64,000 nucleotides of DNA from CAWBRY01 sp963791295 (GCA_963791295.1 CAWBRY010000004.1:1067806-1131805); one strand, 5' to 3'. Shown: positions 19,065-27,698, counted from the stretch's first letter. The notes: generated from the sequence alone by a model not told the origin. A program made the numbers and translations.

Positions 19065-20228
19065 CTATCCTCCCGTCGTTACCACCTGTCCGTCATACAC
19101 CGCCTGGTAACCTTCTGTTATTATCAGTTCACCCCCGGTCAGTCCATTCTTAATTTCAATATTTCCATTATATGCTTCGCCAATATCCACCGGTTTTTTC
19201 CTGGCAAGCATTTTATCTCCCGCCTTTTCCATTACATAAACATATTTTCCTTTCTCATCGGACTGTACCACATTTACCGGCACAACAATCGTCGCCTTCG
19301 ATTGATAATCCAGGATCTTCATGACCGCGGTCTGATTTGGTTTGAGTAAAGGGTCTGATGGAAGTTTCGCTTCAGTGGTAAAACTGCGGTTAGTAGGATG
19401 AATAGAAGAACCCACTACGCTAATGGATGTCTGAAACGGAGGTTTTCCTGTCTCGGGCACCGATACTTCTACCTTGTCTCCTTTCTTAACCCTCGCCACA
19501 TAATTTTCCGGAACTTCCGTTACGATCTTGAGGCTGCTTCCGTTGATAAGTTTTATTTGCGGTGAGGTGGATGATCCGCCATTGAATATTTCTCCCACTT
19601 TCACATTTACTTCATCGGCCACTCCAGATATGGGTGCGTAAACAAAAGAAGTCTGCCAGGATTCATTCAGCGTAGAGATCTGTTTTTTCATGGCATCCAC
19701 ATTGTTTTTGGCAGTCACCAATTGCACTTCTGTTCCGATGCCCTGATCCCAAAGGTTTTTCTGCCGGTTATAAATGTTTTCAGCATAGTCCAATTGCACT
19801 TTCAAAGCGTCCATTTGTTGCAGCATGACGGCATCATCCAGTTTAACCAGTAGTTGACCCTTTTGGACACGGTCGCCTTTTTTTACATACAATTGCCTTA
19901 CCTGTGCCGGCACGCTTCGTGGCGTGACGTACACGATGTCATTCGCATCGATCCTGCCTTGCAATTCGAGATAGTGGATAAAGTCCGTGCTGCGAAGAGT
20001 ATCTACGGCCACTAATTTTGAAGCCTGCGTGGCGGCATTTGGATCAGCTTTGGCAATATCTGTTTCCAGTTTGCGAATGTTCTCATCCATTTGCGCTTTT
20101 TCCTTCTTGAGCTTTTCCAGTTTTATTTTCATGTCTCCCAACTCGCCCTTTTTCTCCTTGCTTCCGCTGCTACAGCCCGCCAGGAAAATTCCGCTTGTCA
20201 TCGTGATCAAAAGAAAAATCGCCTTCAT
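19065..20228 (-). CDS. Efflux RND periplasmic adaptor (membrane fusion) lipoprotein
   Basis: 387 residues. The signal ends in lipobox LAGC (Cys about residue 19), so it is anchored in the inner membrane facing the periplasm. A coiled-coil stretch (EKKGELGDMKIKLEKLKKEK) precedes the core. The lipoyl half-motifs are ARQLYVKKGDRVQKGQLLVKL-like and FVYAPISGVADEVNVKVGE, with an alpha-hairpin between them, then beta-barrel and membrane-proximal domains (VVPVNVVQSDEKGKYVYV). It bridges the RND pump downstream and the TolC-like channel upstream; the gene lies 26 bases after the TolC stop and 44 bases before the pump start. The N-terminal coiled coil before the lipoyl domain is a feature of some Bacteroidota adaptors. 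Confidence 0.92.
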   Translation of the reverse strand: MKAIFLLITMTSGIFLAGCSSGSKEKKGELGDMKIKLEKLKKEKAQMDENIRKLETDIAKADPNAATQASKLVAVDTLRSTDFIHYLELQGRIDANDIVYVTPRSVPAQVRQLYVKKGDRVQKGQLLVKLDDAVMLQQMDALKVQLDYAENIYNRQKNLWDQGIGTEVQLVTAKNNVDAMKKQISTLNESWQTSFVYAPISGVADEVNVKVGEIFNGGSSTSPQIKLINGSSLKIVTEVPENYVARVKKGDKVEVSVPETGKPPFQTSISVVGSSIHPTNRSFTTEAKLPSDPLLKPNQTAVMKILDYQSKATIVVPVNVVQSDEKGKYVYVMEKAGDKMLARKKPVDIGEAYNGNIEIKNGLTGGELIITEGYQAVYDGQVVTTGG

Positions 20229-20254
20229 AATTATTTATTGTAAAGTGAATTGAA

Positions 20255-21601
20255 TTATAGTCTGCCAGTAGCTTTTAGATAGTCTGTTTTCGCAATGATG
20301 GCATCATACAATGCGTTGATATAATTTGTTTGTGCAGCCTTCAGATCTGTTTGAGCTGCATTTATTTCAATATTGGAGCCGACACCTGCCTCAAATTTCT
20401 TTTTGGTCTGGTTATAGACTTCTTCGGCCAGTTCCATATTTTTTTTCTGAAAATCGATGGTTGCAATGGCCGAGCGGAAGTTGATCCTTGCCATTTCAAC
20501 ATCATGATCGATATTCAATTTTAGATCCTGGATCTGGTTTTCAGTCCGCTGCAATTCGAGTTGTGCTTTTGCGATCTTTGACCGTGTTGAAAAACCATTG
20601 AAGATGGGGACATTCAAACGAAACGTGATCGCAGAGATGCTGTACCAGTCGCCTCCTTTGAAGAAATCAAATTTGGTTCGCTGGCCATTTTTATTGTAGT
20701 AGCCATTGAAACTCAACGTGGGTAGCCGACTTAGTTTATACCGGCGGATATTGTATTCGCCCAGGGTCCTGCCTAACTCGGCATATTGAAATTCCTTCCG
20801 GTCGGCATAATTATAAGTAGCGTTTTCCAAAATGTCGGCTTTAATATCCTCATAGCGGAGACTGTCGGTGAGAATTAAGGAATCTCTCATTGGCATGCCC
20901 ATCAATAGCTTGAGCCCGAGGTAACCATTGTCAATGCTGCTTAATGCTTTGATCTTTTCTGTCTGAAGGTTGGATAATTGAACTTCGAGTTTGCTAACGT
21001 CCAGTTTTTCGGCGAAGCCGTTCTTATAAATCTCACGGGTGTCCTTTAATAATTTGTCCAGGCGGGCTACGTTCGCATCCAATAGAGAGATCTGTGTCTT
21101 GCTCACCACTAGCTGGTAGTAGATCTTATGGATGTTTGCCTTGATCAATTCTTCAGTGACTTCTACGTTCTTCTGTTGCCATTTCAGCACCGTACTTCTG
21201 GCTTGCAATCCAACGAATACCTGGCCATCAAATAATATTTGATTGAGCTCGATACCTGCGAGGGCATTGTATTTCAAACCGATTTTCAGTGGTATATAGG
21301 TCCCCTCTGGTTGTCCCGCAAATTGGCCGGGCAGGAGGCTGACGGGTAGCTGGATATAATCAACCAGGGAGGCGCTGCCCGTAATCTGAGGAAGAGCTAC
21401 AGAGGTCACGTCCTTGTTTTCCTGTTCCTGTATTTGTACGGCCAACAATGCATTTCTTACCTGGATGTTGTTTTTTCTCGCATAATCCACAGCCTGTTGA
21501 ATTGAAAATTCGTGTGTAGGCGGTTGTTGTGCCATGGCGGAACAGGAAAGGATCAGCAATCCCATCACTCCATATTTATAGAACCCCATTCTTTTCATCA
21601 C
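20255..21601 (-). CDS. TolC-family outer-membrane efflux channel
   Basis: 448 residues with a signal peptide (GLLILSCSAMAQQ). It has the TolC-type repeats: FSIQQAVDYARKNNIQVRNA at the start of the first half, long helical segments (LVVSKTQISLLDANVARLDK), and the second-half motif NINFR-like DHDVEMARINFRSAIATID, ending with YNQTKKKFEAGVGSNIEINAA and LYDAIIAKTDYLKATGRL, a classic C-terminus. It forms the trimeric outer-membrane exit duct for the adaptor and RND pump encoded next. Start is one of three close ATGs (21601, 21598, 21589). It follows the TetR gene with a heptamer repeat in the 47-base spacer. Confidence 0.92.
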   Translation of the reverse strand: MMKRMGFYKYGVMGLLILSCSAMAQQPPTHEFSIQQAVDYARKNNIQVRNALLAVQIQEQENKDVTSVALPQITGSASLVDYIQLPVSLLPGQFAGQPEGTYIPLKIGLKYNALAGIELNQILFDGQVFVGLQARSTVLKWQQKNVEVTEELIKANIHKIYYQLVVSKTQISLLDANVARLDKLLKDTREIYKNGFAEKLDVSKLEVQLSNLQTEKIKALSSIDNGYLGLKLLMGMPMRDSLILTDSLRYEDIKADILENATYNYADRKEFQYAELGRTLGEYNIRRYKLSRLPTLSFNGYYNKNGQRTKFDFFKGGDWYSISAITFRLNVPIFNGFSTRSKIAKAQLELQRTENQIQDLKLNIDHDVEMARINFRSAIATIDFQKKNMELAEEVYNQTKKKFEAGVGSNIEINAAQTDLKAAQTNYINALYDAIIAKTDYLKATGRL

Positions 21602-21621
21602 CGATTATTTAAATAATTTAT

Positions 21622-21656
21622 TTGTATCTAGTATCTAATATCCAGCATCTAGTATC
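21622..21656 (-). repeat. Heptamer tandem repeat overlapping the TetR stop codon
   Basis: Five consecutive 7-base units beginning GAT are read on the minus strand (GATACTA twice, GATGCTG, GATATTA, GATACAA). The first unit lies inside the TetR gene and encodes its last Tyr and the stop. A 15-mer is shared with the repeat at 19032-19059. Confidence 0.65.
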
Positions 21657-22266
21657 TAGCAATTTTCTCCTGCTTATATTTTAATATCAGTTTGTGTCCT
21701 TTTATCGTGACCAATCCAAAAACAAAATGTTCAATGATCTGGCTGCTGAGTTCTGCCAGGTTATATTTTCCCGGCGGGAAAATGGAAACATTAAATGGAG
21801 TCATCATTGATTCAAGCCGAAATTTCGACATGATATCCGTATTCACCTCTGGCCTGTAAAGCTCCTCGCGTTTGCCCCATTCGATATTTTCCGTGATGAT
21901 CTTCATTAGGAATTTGTCTTTGTATTCCCGGAACCGCTGGTAGGCCCGGTAATGAAATTTCTCCATGTCATTTAATACCATTGGGTTCATATTGCTGAAC
22001 TGTTCGATGATCCTTTCCATCGTTATCAGGATCTCATGGACTGCATCCGTTGCATCTTTCCGACAGCCCAAACAATCGCGCTGAATCACCGTAATATGAG
22101 CATCCACGATCACGTCTACCAATTCATCCTTGTCGGCGTAGTATTGGTATAATGTTTTCTTGGACATGCCCAGGTGGTTAGCGATGTCATCCATGGACAC
22201 TGACCGTATACCATACTGCATGAATAAATCATGCGCCTTTTCTTGAATTCGTTCTTTGATTGTCAT
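21649..22266 (-). CDS. TetR/AcrR-family transcriptional regulator
   Basis: 205 residues from ATG at 22266. The N-terminal helix-turn-helix is typical: ERIQEKAHDLFMQYGIRSVS then MDDIANHLGMSKKTLYQYYA and KDELV (residues about 3-52). The C-terminal ligand-binding domain (about 60-205) is helical with DCLGC, and no specific family is recognised. As first gene of the leftward efflux operon it probably represses that operon and is relieved by a pump substrate (inference from position). The last residues RY and the stop codon are made of heptamer-repeat sequence, so the C-terminus may have been reshaped by repeat insertion. Confidence 0.92.
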   Translation of the reverse strand: MTIKERIQEKAHDLFMQYGIRSVSMDDIANHLGMSKKTLYQYYADKDELVDVIVDAHITVIQRDCLGCRKDATDAVHEILITMERIIEQFSNMNPMVLNDMEKFHYRAYQRFREYKDKFLMKIITENIEWGKREELYRPEVNTDIMSKFRLESMMTPFNVSIFPPGKYNLAELSSQIIEHFVFGLVTIKGHKLILKYKQEKIARY

Positions 22267-22379
22267 TGCACAAGATCTGGGGCAAAACTATGGAAACTTC
22301 TAACGTGACCAAAGTTTCCTGCCTTTTTTTCCGGGATTTTTTTCCGAAAATCCCTTCACACATGGCCTTTTTTTTACGC

Positions 22380-22387
22380 TACCTTAG
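22380..22387 (+). promoter_or_regulatory. -7-like box upstream of the DUF502 gene
   Basis: TACCTTAG matches TAnnTTTG at 7 of 8 positions and ends 14 bases before the ATG at 22402. A T-run and no clear -33 TTTG precede it, so this is tentative. Confidence 0.35.
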
Positions 22388-22401
22388 CCTAAACCGTTTT
22401 C

Positions 22402-23115
22402 ATGTCGCAGCCCAGGACCAACGGGAGATCAACTTTCAAGAAGATCATCCGCTATTTCGTGCAGGGATTGATTATTATCGCTCCCATTGTACTGACTGTC
22501 TGGGCCATCGTGGCAACCTTCCTCTTCATTGACAACCTTTTACCCAGCCTGATCCACAAGATCTTTCCCTCCTGGATCCAAGCAGATGAAAATGGGAATT
22601 TGAGAAAAATCCCGGGCCTCGGGTTCATCGTAATCATCTTAATTGTCATCCTGGTAGGGTGGATCAGTTCCAGCTTCCTGATGGGAGGGTTTATTCATTT
22701 TTTCGACCAATGGATGGAAAGAACGCCCGTGATCAAGTTCATTTACACCTCGACAAAGGATTTCTTTGAAGCATTCGCGGGTGACAAGCGCAAATTCAAT
22801 AAAGCCGTTCTTGCCAGTGTGTTCGCAGATGATGTCTGGATTGTCGGATTTCTGACCGACGAAGAAATGCAAAAATTCAGCATGGGGGCCGATAAGGTGG
22901 CGGTCTATGTGCCGCAATCTTACCATTGGGCCGGACAACTATATATATTACCTAGGGAGAGGGTAAGGAACATCGATAAGATTGTCGCCGGAGAAGCGAT
23001 GAAGTATGCAGTTACAGGAGGCGTTGTGGACCTTGGCGAAGAAAAATCTATCGAAACCATCATTCCTAAGGATCAAAAGCCTTCCCCGCCCGAGTTGATA
23101 GACGAGAAGATGTAA
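22402..23115 (+). CDS. DUF502 family membrane protein
   Basis: 237 residues. Two membrane segments, about residues 19-42 (FVQGLIIIAPIVLTVWAIVA) and 72-97 (LGFIVIILIVILVGWISSSF), are followed by the DUF502 core: ERTPVIKFIYTSTKDFFEAF, then VGFLTDEE and VYVPQSYHWAGQLYILPRER, and a soluble tail. Members are inner-membrane proteins of unknown function found across bacteria and plants (LIKE COV in plants). The position TDEE...VPQS, where many members read VFVPTTPNP, is altered here. The gene is 11 bases before the phospholipase C-like gene and probably co-transcribed with it. Confidence 0.88.
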   Translation: MSQPRTNGRSTFKKIIRYFVQGLIIIAPIVLTVWAIVATFLFIDNLLPSLIHKIFPSWIQADENGNLRKIPGLGFIVIILIVILVGWISSSFLMGGFIHFFDQWMERTPVIKFIYTSTKDFFEAFAGDKRKFNKAVLASVFADDVWIVGFLTDEEMQKFSMGADKVAVYVPQSYHWAGQLYILPRERVRNIDKIVAGEAMKYAVTGGVVDLGEEKSIETIIPKDQKPSPPELIDEKM

Positions 23116-23126
23116 TTACCGTAGCT

Positions 23127-24092
23127 ATGAAAAAGCTCGCCCTGGTTTTTTTATTTGCCATCCTCAGTTTGCCATGCCTAAGCTGGGGGTTCTTTGCTCA
23201 TCGTAGGATCAACTACTTCTCAATTTTTCTGCTTCCTCCGGAAATGATGGTTTTATACAAACCTTATGCTGACTTTTTATTGGAACATGCCGTTGATCCC
23301 GACAAAAGACGATATGCTATCCCGCAGGAAGCAGCGCGGCATTTTATCGACATGGATCACTATGGAAAATATCCATTTGATTTAGTGCCTAAAAAATGGA
23401 AAGATGCTACTGCAACTTATATTGGAGACACATTGAATAAATATGGTATCGCGCCCTGGTGGATCCAGGCAATGCTGTACAGGTTAACAGATGCATTTAA
23501 GGAAAAGAGCCAGATTCGCATACTTAAACTCTCCGCTGAATTGGGTCATTATATAGCCGATTCACATGTGCCCTTGCATGCAAATACAAATCACAATGGC
23601 CAGTTGACAGGTCAAAAGGGAATTCATGCGTTTTGGGAAAGTCGCATCCCCGAAATGATGGCAGATACCGAATGGGATTTTTTCATCGGCAAAGCAGAAT
23701 ATATCCGGGATCCTGCCACTTTTATTTGGCAAAGAGTCATTGAAAGCGCAGTGGCTGCAGATACCGTTTTGAGCATTGAGCAGGCGCTGACACGCAATTT
23801 TCCTCCAGATCAGAAATTTTCATTTGAAGACCGGAACGGTCTTACGATCCGTCAGTACTCATCTGCTTTCTCGAGAGCCTATGATTCCCGGCTGAAAGGC
23901 ATGATTGAAAGGAGAATGCGTCAGTCGATATATGCCGTGGCTTCTTTCTGGTATACTGCCTGGATCAATGCCGGTCAGCCTGATCTTTCTCAACTGAGCG
24001 AAAAAGATTTTTCTCCGGTAGAGTTGGCGGAATTTGAAGAGCTGAATATGAATTGGAAAAAGGGAAATCCCAAAGGAAGGGATCACGAATAA
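23127..24092 (+). CDS. Secreted zinc-dependent phospholipase C-like protein
   Basis: 321 residues with a signal peptide (MKKLALVFLFAILSLPCLSW). After it come GFFAHRRINYFS and then the ligand-bearing blocks of the zinc-dependent phospholipase C/S1-P1 nuclease fold: HFIDMDHY (about residues 72-79) and a LGHYIADSHVPLHANTNHNG segment (about 145-164), then HAFWES. The spacing HxxxD...H...HVPLH matches metal ligands of the family. The mature N-terminal Trp used as ligand in the Bacillus enzyme corresponds to the SWGFFAH region, though cleavage cannot be fixed. It is likely periplasmic, acting on phospholipids or nucleic acids; substrate is not defined. It follows the DUF502 gene closely. Confidence 0.82.
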   Translation: MKKLALVFLFAILSLPCLSWGFFAHRRINYFSIFLLPPEMMVLYKPYADFLLEHAVDPDKRRYAIPQEAARHFIDMDHYGKYPFDLVPKKWKDATATYIGDTLNKYGIAPWWIQAMLYRLTDAFKEKSQIRILKLSAELGHYIADSHVPLHANTNHNGQLTGQKGIHAFWESRIPEMMADTEWDFFIGKAEYIRDPATFIWQRVIESAVAADTVLSIEQALTRNFPPDQKFSFEDRNGLTIRQYSSAFSRAYDSRLKGMIERRMRQSIYAVASFWYTAWINAGQPDLSQLSEKDFSPVELAEFEELNMNWKKGNPKGRDHE

Positions 24093-24135
24093 AGCAATGA
24101 TGAATGGCAGACTCATTCAGGCGATGCATAACCCG

Positions 24136-24143
24136 TATCTTTG
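24136..24143 (+). promoter_or_regulatory. Bacteroidota -7 promoter box of serC
   Basis: TATCTTTG is an exact match to TAnnTTTG. The predicted transcript start would be about 24148-24150, just before an ATG at 24151 that opens a six-codon frame. The serC GTG starts lie at 24168 and 24189. Confidence 0.55.
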
Positions 24144-24188
24144 CACCTTTATGTCAAAAATCAAGCGGTGATACAATCTATTCATTCC

Positions 24189-25259
24189 GTGGTCCATAAT
24201 TTTAATGCAGGGCCTTCCATTCTGCCCAAAGAAGTATTTGAAGAAGCCAGCCAGGCCGTGATCAATTTTAATGATACGGGTTTATCGCTGTTGGAGATTG
24301 GTCATCGCACCCCCCTGTTCCATGCGGTGATGGATGAAGCGATTGCTCTTGTAAAAGAACTCATGAAGTTGGATAAGAACCATGAGGTGCTGTTCCTGCA
24401 TGGCGGAGCCACCACCCAGTTCATGCAAGTGCCGATGAATCTGTTGAATGAAAATGGCATCGCTGCCTATTCGGAAACAGGTGCCTGGGCATTAAAAGCG
24501 ATCAAGGAAGCAAAATTATTCGGACATGTAGAAATTGCAGGATCGTCCCGTGAAAATAATTTTACTTCTATTCCAAAACATTTTACCGTCACTCCTACTG
24601 CGTCATACTTACATATCACGACCAATGAGACGATTGCCGGCACGCAGTGGCAAACGTTACCGTATGATTGTGGTGTTCCACTCGTCGCAGATATGAGCAG
24701 TGATATTCTAAGCCGCGTTTTGGATTTTAATAAGTTTGATCTGATCTATGCCGGCGCTCAAAAAAATATGGGTGCGGCAGGAGTCAACCTGGTCGTGGTC
24801 AATAATAAAATTTTAGGAAAGGTGAACAGGACGATCCCAACCGTGCTGGACTACCGCAATCATATAAAGGAAGGCAGCATTTTAAATACGCCCCCGGTTT
24901 TTAATGTATATGTTGCCATGCTCACGCTGAGGTGGCTAAAACAAAACGGCGGCGCTGTCGAGGCTGAAAAAAGAAATACTGAAAAAGCAAAATTACTTTA
25001 CGACACCCTCGATGACCTGCCTGTTTTTTATGGCCCCGTGGCGAAAGAAGACCGTAGTAAAATGAATGCAGTCTTTGTGATCAAAGACGCAGCACTCGAA
25101 AAAGAATTTCTTGACCTCTGCAAAAAAGAAAATATGATAGGAGTAAAGGGCCATCGCAGCGTTGGCGGTTTTCGTATATCCATGTATAACGCTTTGCCAC
25201 TCGATAGTGTTAGGGCTTTTACGGACCTGATGAGATATTTTGCTAAAAAGAAAGGGTGA
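24189..25259 (+). CDS. serC: Phosphoserine aminotransferase
   Basis: 356 residues from GTG at 24189, which gives the usual N-terminus MVHNFNAGPSILPKEV; GTG at 24168 and TTG at 24141 are in-frame alternatives, and no in-frame ATG exists. It is a PLP class-V aminotransferase that converts 3-phosphohydroxypyruvate and glutamate to phosphoserine in serine synthesis, and also acts in pyridoxal phosphate synthesis. Key blocks are LFLHGGATTQFMQVPMNLL, ADMSSDILSR, the PLP lysine in YAGAQKNMGAAG, and GHRSVGGFRISMYNA at the C-terminus. It is followed after a heptamer-repeat spacer by a DUF1015 gene; serA, often between them in this phylum, is absent here. Confidence 0.93.
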   Translation: MVHNFNAGPSILPKEVFEEASQAVINFNDTGLSLLEIGHRTPLFHAVMDEAIALVKELMKLDKNHEVLFLHGGATTQFMQVPMNLLNENGIAAYSETGAWALKAIKEAKLFGHVEIAGSSRENNFTSIPKHFTVTPTASYLHITTNETIAGTQWQTLPYDCGVPLVADMSSDILSRVLDFNKFDLIYAGAQKNMGAAGVNLVVVNNKILGKVNRTIPTVLDYRNHIKEGSILNTPPVFNVYVAMLTLRWLKQNGGAVEAEKRNTEKAKLLYDTLDDLPVFYGPVAKEDRSKMNAVFVIKDAALEKEFLDLCKKENMIGVKGHRSVGGFRISMYNALPLDSVRAFTDLMRYFAKKKG

Positions 25260-25294
25260 GAGGAAATGTTACTTATTAATAATGTACTGTTGTG

Positions 25295-25386
25295 GATTAT
25301 TGATTACTGATTATTGATTACTGATTATTTGAACTGGATTAATCTGCAGAGACTATTTAATAACCAATAATAAATAATCAATAATA
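25295..25386 (+). repeat. Inverted pair of heptamer tandem repeats between serC and DUF1015
   Basis: Left arm 25295-25329 has five perfect units alternating GATTATT and GATTACT. Right arm 25359-25386 has four units (AATAACC, AATAATA, AATAATC, AATAATA), the reverse complement of the same pattern. The arms can fold into a long A/T-rich hairpin around a 29-base loop. It fills the spacer between the two genes. Confidence 0.75.
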
Positions 25387-25397
25387 AAAATTCCAAA

Positions 25398-26621
25398 GTG
25401 AAGATTCAGCCATTTAAATCACTAAGACCAAAGCCTGAGTTGGCTCAACAAGTTGCTTCCCGCCCCTATGACGTATTGAACAGCGAGGAAGCTGCCGAAG
25501 AAGCGAAGGACAATCCTTATTCTTTTTTACACGTAACTAAATCGGAGATCGACATGCCTTCGGGTACGGATGTGCACAGTCAGTCGATCTATGATAAAGC
25601 AAAAGCCAATCTCCATAAACTTATTGCCGAGGGAACTTTGCTTAGAGAAGATAAGCCCTGTTACTATATATATCAACTGGTGATGGAAGGCCGGCAACAA
25701 ACCGGCCTGGTTTGCATATCCTCATTAGATGATTATTTCAGCAATACGATAAAGAAACACGAGCTCACGCGACCCGAAAAGGAAAAGGATCGCATCAATC
25801 ACATGAAGACTACCGAGGCTCAGACAGGAAATGTGTTTCTTGCCTACCGGGATGTAATGGAAATAGATGCTATTATCGATGGTTGGAAAGCGACGCAGAA
25901 ACCGATCTATGATTTTATTGCTGCCGATGGAGTGCGACACAGTATCTGGATCATTGACCGCGAAATAGTCATCAATTCCATTACCGAACTCTTTTCTATA
26001 CAGGTCCCATTCACTTATATCGCAGATGGACACCACCGTGCGGCTTCAGCAGCGAAAGTCAGTAAGGATTTAGCGGAGAATCCCGCTGCTAAATATTTTC
26101 TGACTACGATTTTTCCTGCGAGTCAATTGGCCATCCTCGATTATAATCGGGTCGTTAAAGATCTGGATGGAGCAACCCCGGAAGAATTTATCAGCTCCTT
26201 GCAGGATGATTTCTTTATTACTTTAAACCCCGAACCCGTAAGGCCTGGCCAGTTACATGAGTTCGGTATGTATCTCAATCATCAATGGTATATCCTGAGT
26301 TCGCGGAAAGGCACTTACAATGATGACCCTATTGGTGTGTTGGATGTCAGCATTCTTTCGTCCAATATCCTGAACAAATTGCTGGATATCGAAGACCAGC
26401 GCACCGATAAAAGAGTCGATTTTGTCGGAGGCATCCGTGGCTTGAAGGAATTGGAAAAGAGAGTGGACAGTGGGGAAATGAAAGTAGCGTTCAGCCTTTA
26501 CCCGGTGAGTATTGAACAACTATTTGCTGTTGCAGATAAAGGATTGATCATGCCTCCCAAGAGCACCTGGTTTGAACCCAAATTGAGAGACGGGTTGTTG
26601 ACTCATTTCCTGAATCCCTGA
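25398..26621 (+). CDS. DUF1015 family protein
   Basis: 407 residues from GTG at 25398, with the family's characteristic opening KIQPFKSLRPKPELAQQVASRPYDVLNSEEA. Further blocks are NPYSFLHVTKSEID, EKDRINHMKTTEAQTGNVFLAYRD, FTYIADGHHRAASAA (a conserved GHHR motif likely at an active or nucleotide-binding site) and DFVGGIRGLKELEKRVDSGE. DUF1015 proteins are cytosolic and often neighbour serine-biosynthesis genes; some are proposed to have a phosphotransfer role, and an SerK-type serine kinase activity is known for a distant ParB-like group. Its position after serC fits a serine-related role (inference). It starts 12 bases after the inverted heptamer repeats. Confidence 0.9.
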   Translation: MKIQPFKSLRPKPELAQQVASRPYDVLNSEEAAEEAKDNPYSFLHVTKSEIDMPSGTDVHSQSIYDKAKANLHKLIAEGTLLREDKPCYYIYQLVMEGRQQTGLVCISSLDDYFSNTIKKHELTRPEKEKDRINHMKTTEAQTGNVFLAYRDVMEIDAIIDGWKATQKPIYDFIAADGVRHSIWIIDREIVINSITELFSIQVPFTYIADGHHRAASAAKVSKDLAENPAAKYFLTTIFPASQLAILDYNRVVKDLDGATPEEFISSLQDDFFITLNPEPVRPGQLHEFGMYLNHQWYILSSRKGTYNDDPIGVLDVSILSSNILNKLLDIEDQRTDKRVDFVGGIRGLKELEKRVDSGEMKVAFSLYPVSIEQLFAVADKGLIMPPKSTWFEPKLRDGLLTHFLNP

Positions 26622-26631
26622 CAATATCTCG

Positions 26632-26639
26632 TAAATTTG
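26632..26639 (+). promoter_or_regulatory. Probable -7 box of the TPR gene
   Basis: TAAATTTG is an exact TAnnTTTG match 33 bases before the ATG at 26673 and begins 11 bases after the DUF1015 stop, suggesting the TPR gene has its own promoter. Confidence 0.45.
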
Positions 26640-26672
26640 CAGCTTCTTCAAACTACAATTCGTCAACACAAT

Positions 26673-27698
26673 ATGAAAAAATCCCGTTTAATCCTCGTAG
26701 GCATATTTCTGGCTTGTCTGGCCCTGCCTGCCTATGCGCAACCCCAGGACATCAAGACTTTGAGGGAGACCGCCCAAACATTCATGCGCTCCGGTGATTA
26801 CGATAACGCCATTATCATTTTGGTGAGAGCGCTCCAACAGGACAAAAAAAACCTCGACCTGCAAAAGGACCTGGTGATGAGCTATTATTTAAAAAGAGAT
26901 TATAAAAAGGCGATGGAAGGGGTAGAGGAACTGATAGACCGCGATGATGCGGATGTGGTCACTTTCCAGATTGCGGGAAATGTATACAAGGCCCTCGAAC
27001 AGGTGAAAGATGGGGATAGGATGTATCGGAAGGCACTAAAGAAATTTCCGCGTAGCGGAGTGCTCTATAGTGAATATGGGGAATTGCTTTGGTCCGCCAA
27101 GGACTATTCTGCCATCGACCTTTGGGAGAAAGGCATTGAAATCGATCCTGCGTATAGCGGCAATTATTACAATGCAGCTCTTTATTATTTCTTCACCAAG
27201 GATAAGGCCTGGAGCTTCATATATGGAGAGATCTTCGTGAATATGGAGAGCTTCGATGAAAGGGGCGCTGCCATGAAACAATTATTACTGCAGGGTTACA
27301 AAGAAAAACTTTTCAGCCAGGTGGATTTGATGAAGGGTGAAGAGAAGAATAAGAGTGAATTCGCCAAAGCTTTTTTGCAGGGTATCGGCAAGCAAACGTC
27401 TTTGGCCAACAGGGGAATCACTACCGAAGTATTGACGATGATCCGGACCCGGTTCATTCTTGACTGGTACGAGAATAATGCGACTAAATTTCCTTTTCGT
27501 TTATTTGATTACCAGCGTCAACTTTTACAGGAAGGAATGTTTGATGCCTATAATCAATGGCTTTTTGGCACCATTGAGAACTTGGCTGCGTACGAGAACT
27601 GGACCAAGGCGCACGCTGATGAATACAATGGCTTTCACGCTTTTCAGCAGAACCGTGTTTTCAAGATGCCCTCCGGCCAATATTATCAGGTCAAATAA
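26673..27698 (+). CDS. Secreted tetratricopeptide-repeat protein
   Basis: 341 residues from ATG at 26673, which begins a clean signal peptide (MKKSRLILVGIFLACLALPAYAQ); a TTG at 26637 upstream falls inside the -7 box. Three to four TPR-like helical pairs follow in residues about 28-175 (TAQTFMRSGDYDNAIIILVR, MSYYLKRDYKKAMEGVEEL, YNAALYYFFTKDKAWS). The C-terminal part (about 180-341) is helical, with YENWTKAHADEYNGFHAFQQ, and shows no recognised domain. It is probably a periplasmic scaffolding protein. The next gene encodes an acyl-CoA synthetase in the same direction 106 bases on. Confidence 0.8.
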   Translation: MKKSRLILVGIFLACLALPAYAQPQDIKTLRETAQTFMRSGDYDNAIIILVRALQQDKKNLDLQKDLVMSYYLKRDYKKAMEGVEELIDRDDADVVTFQIAGNVYKALEQVKDGDRMYRKALKKFPRSGVLYSEYGELLWSAKDYSAIDLWEKGIEIDPAYSGNYYNAALYYFFTKDKAWSFIYGEIFVNMESFDERGAAMKQLLLQGYKEKLFSQVDLMKGEEKNKSEFAKAFLQGIGKQTSLANRGITTEVLTMIRTRFILDWYENNATKFPFRLFDYQRQLLQEGMFDAYNQWLFGTIENLAAYENWTKAHADEYNGFHAFQQNRVFKMPSGQYYQVK

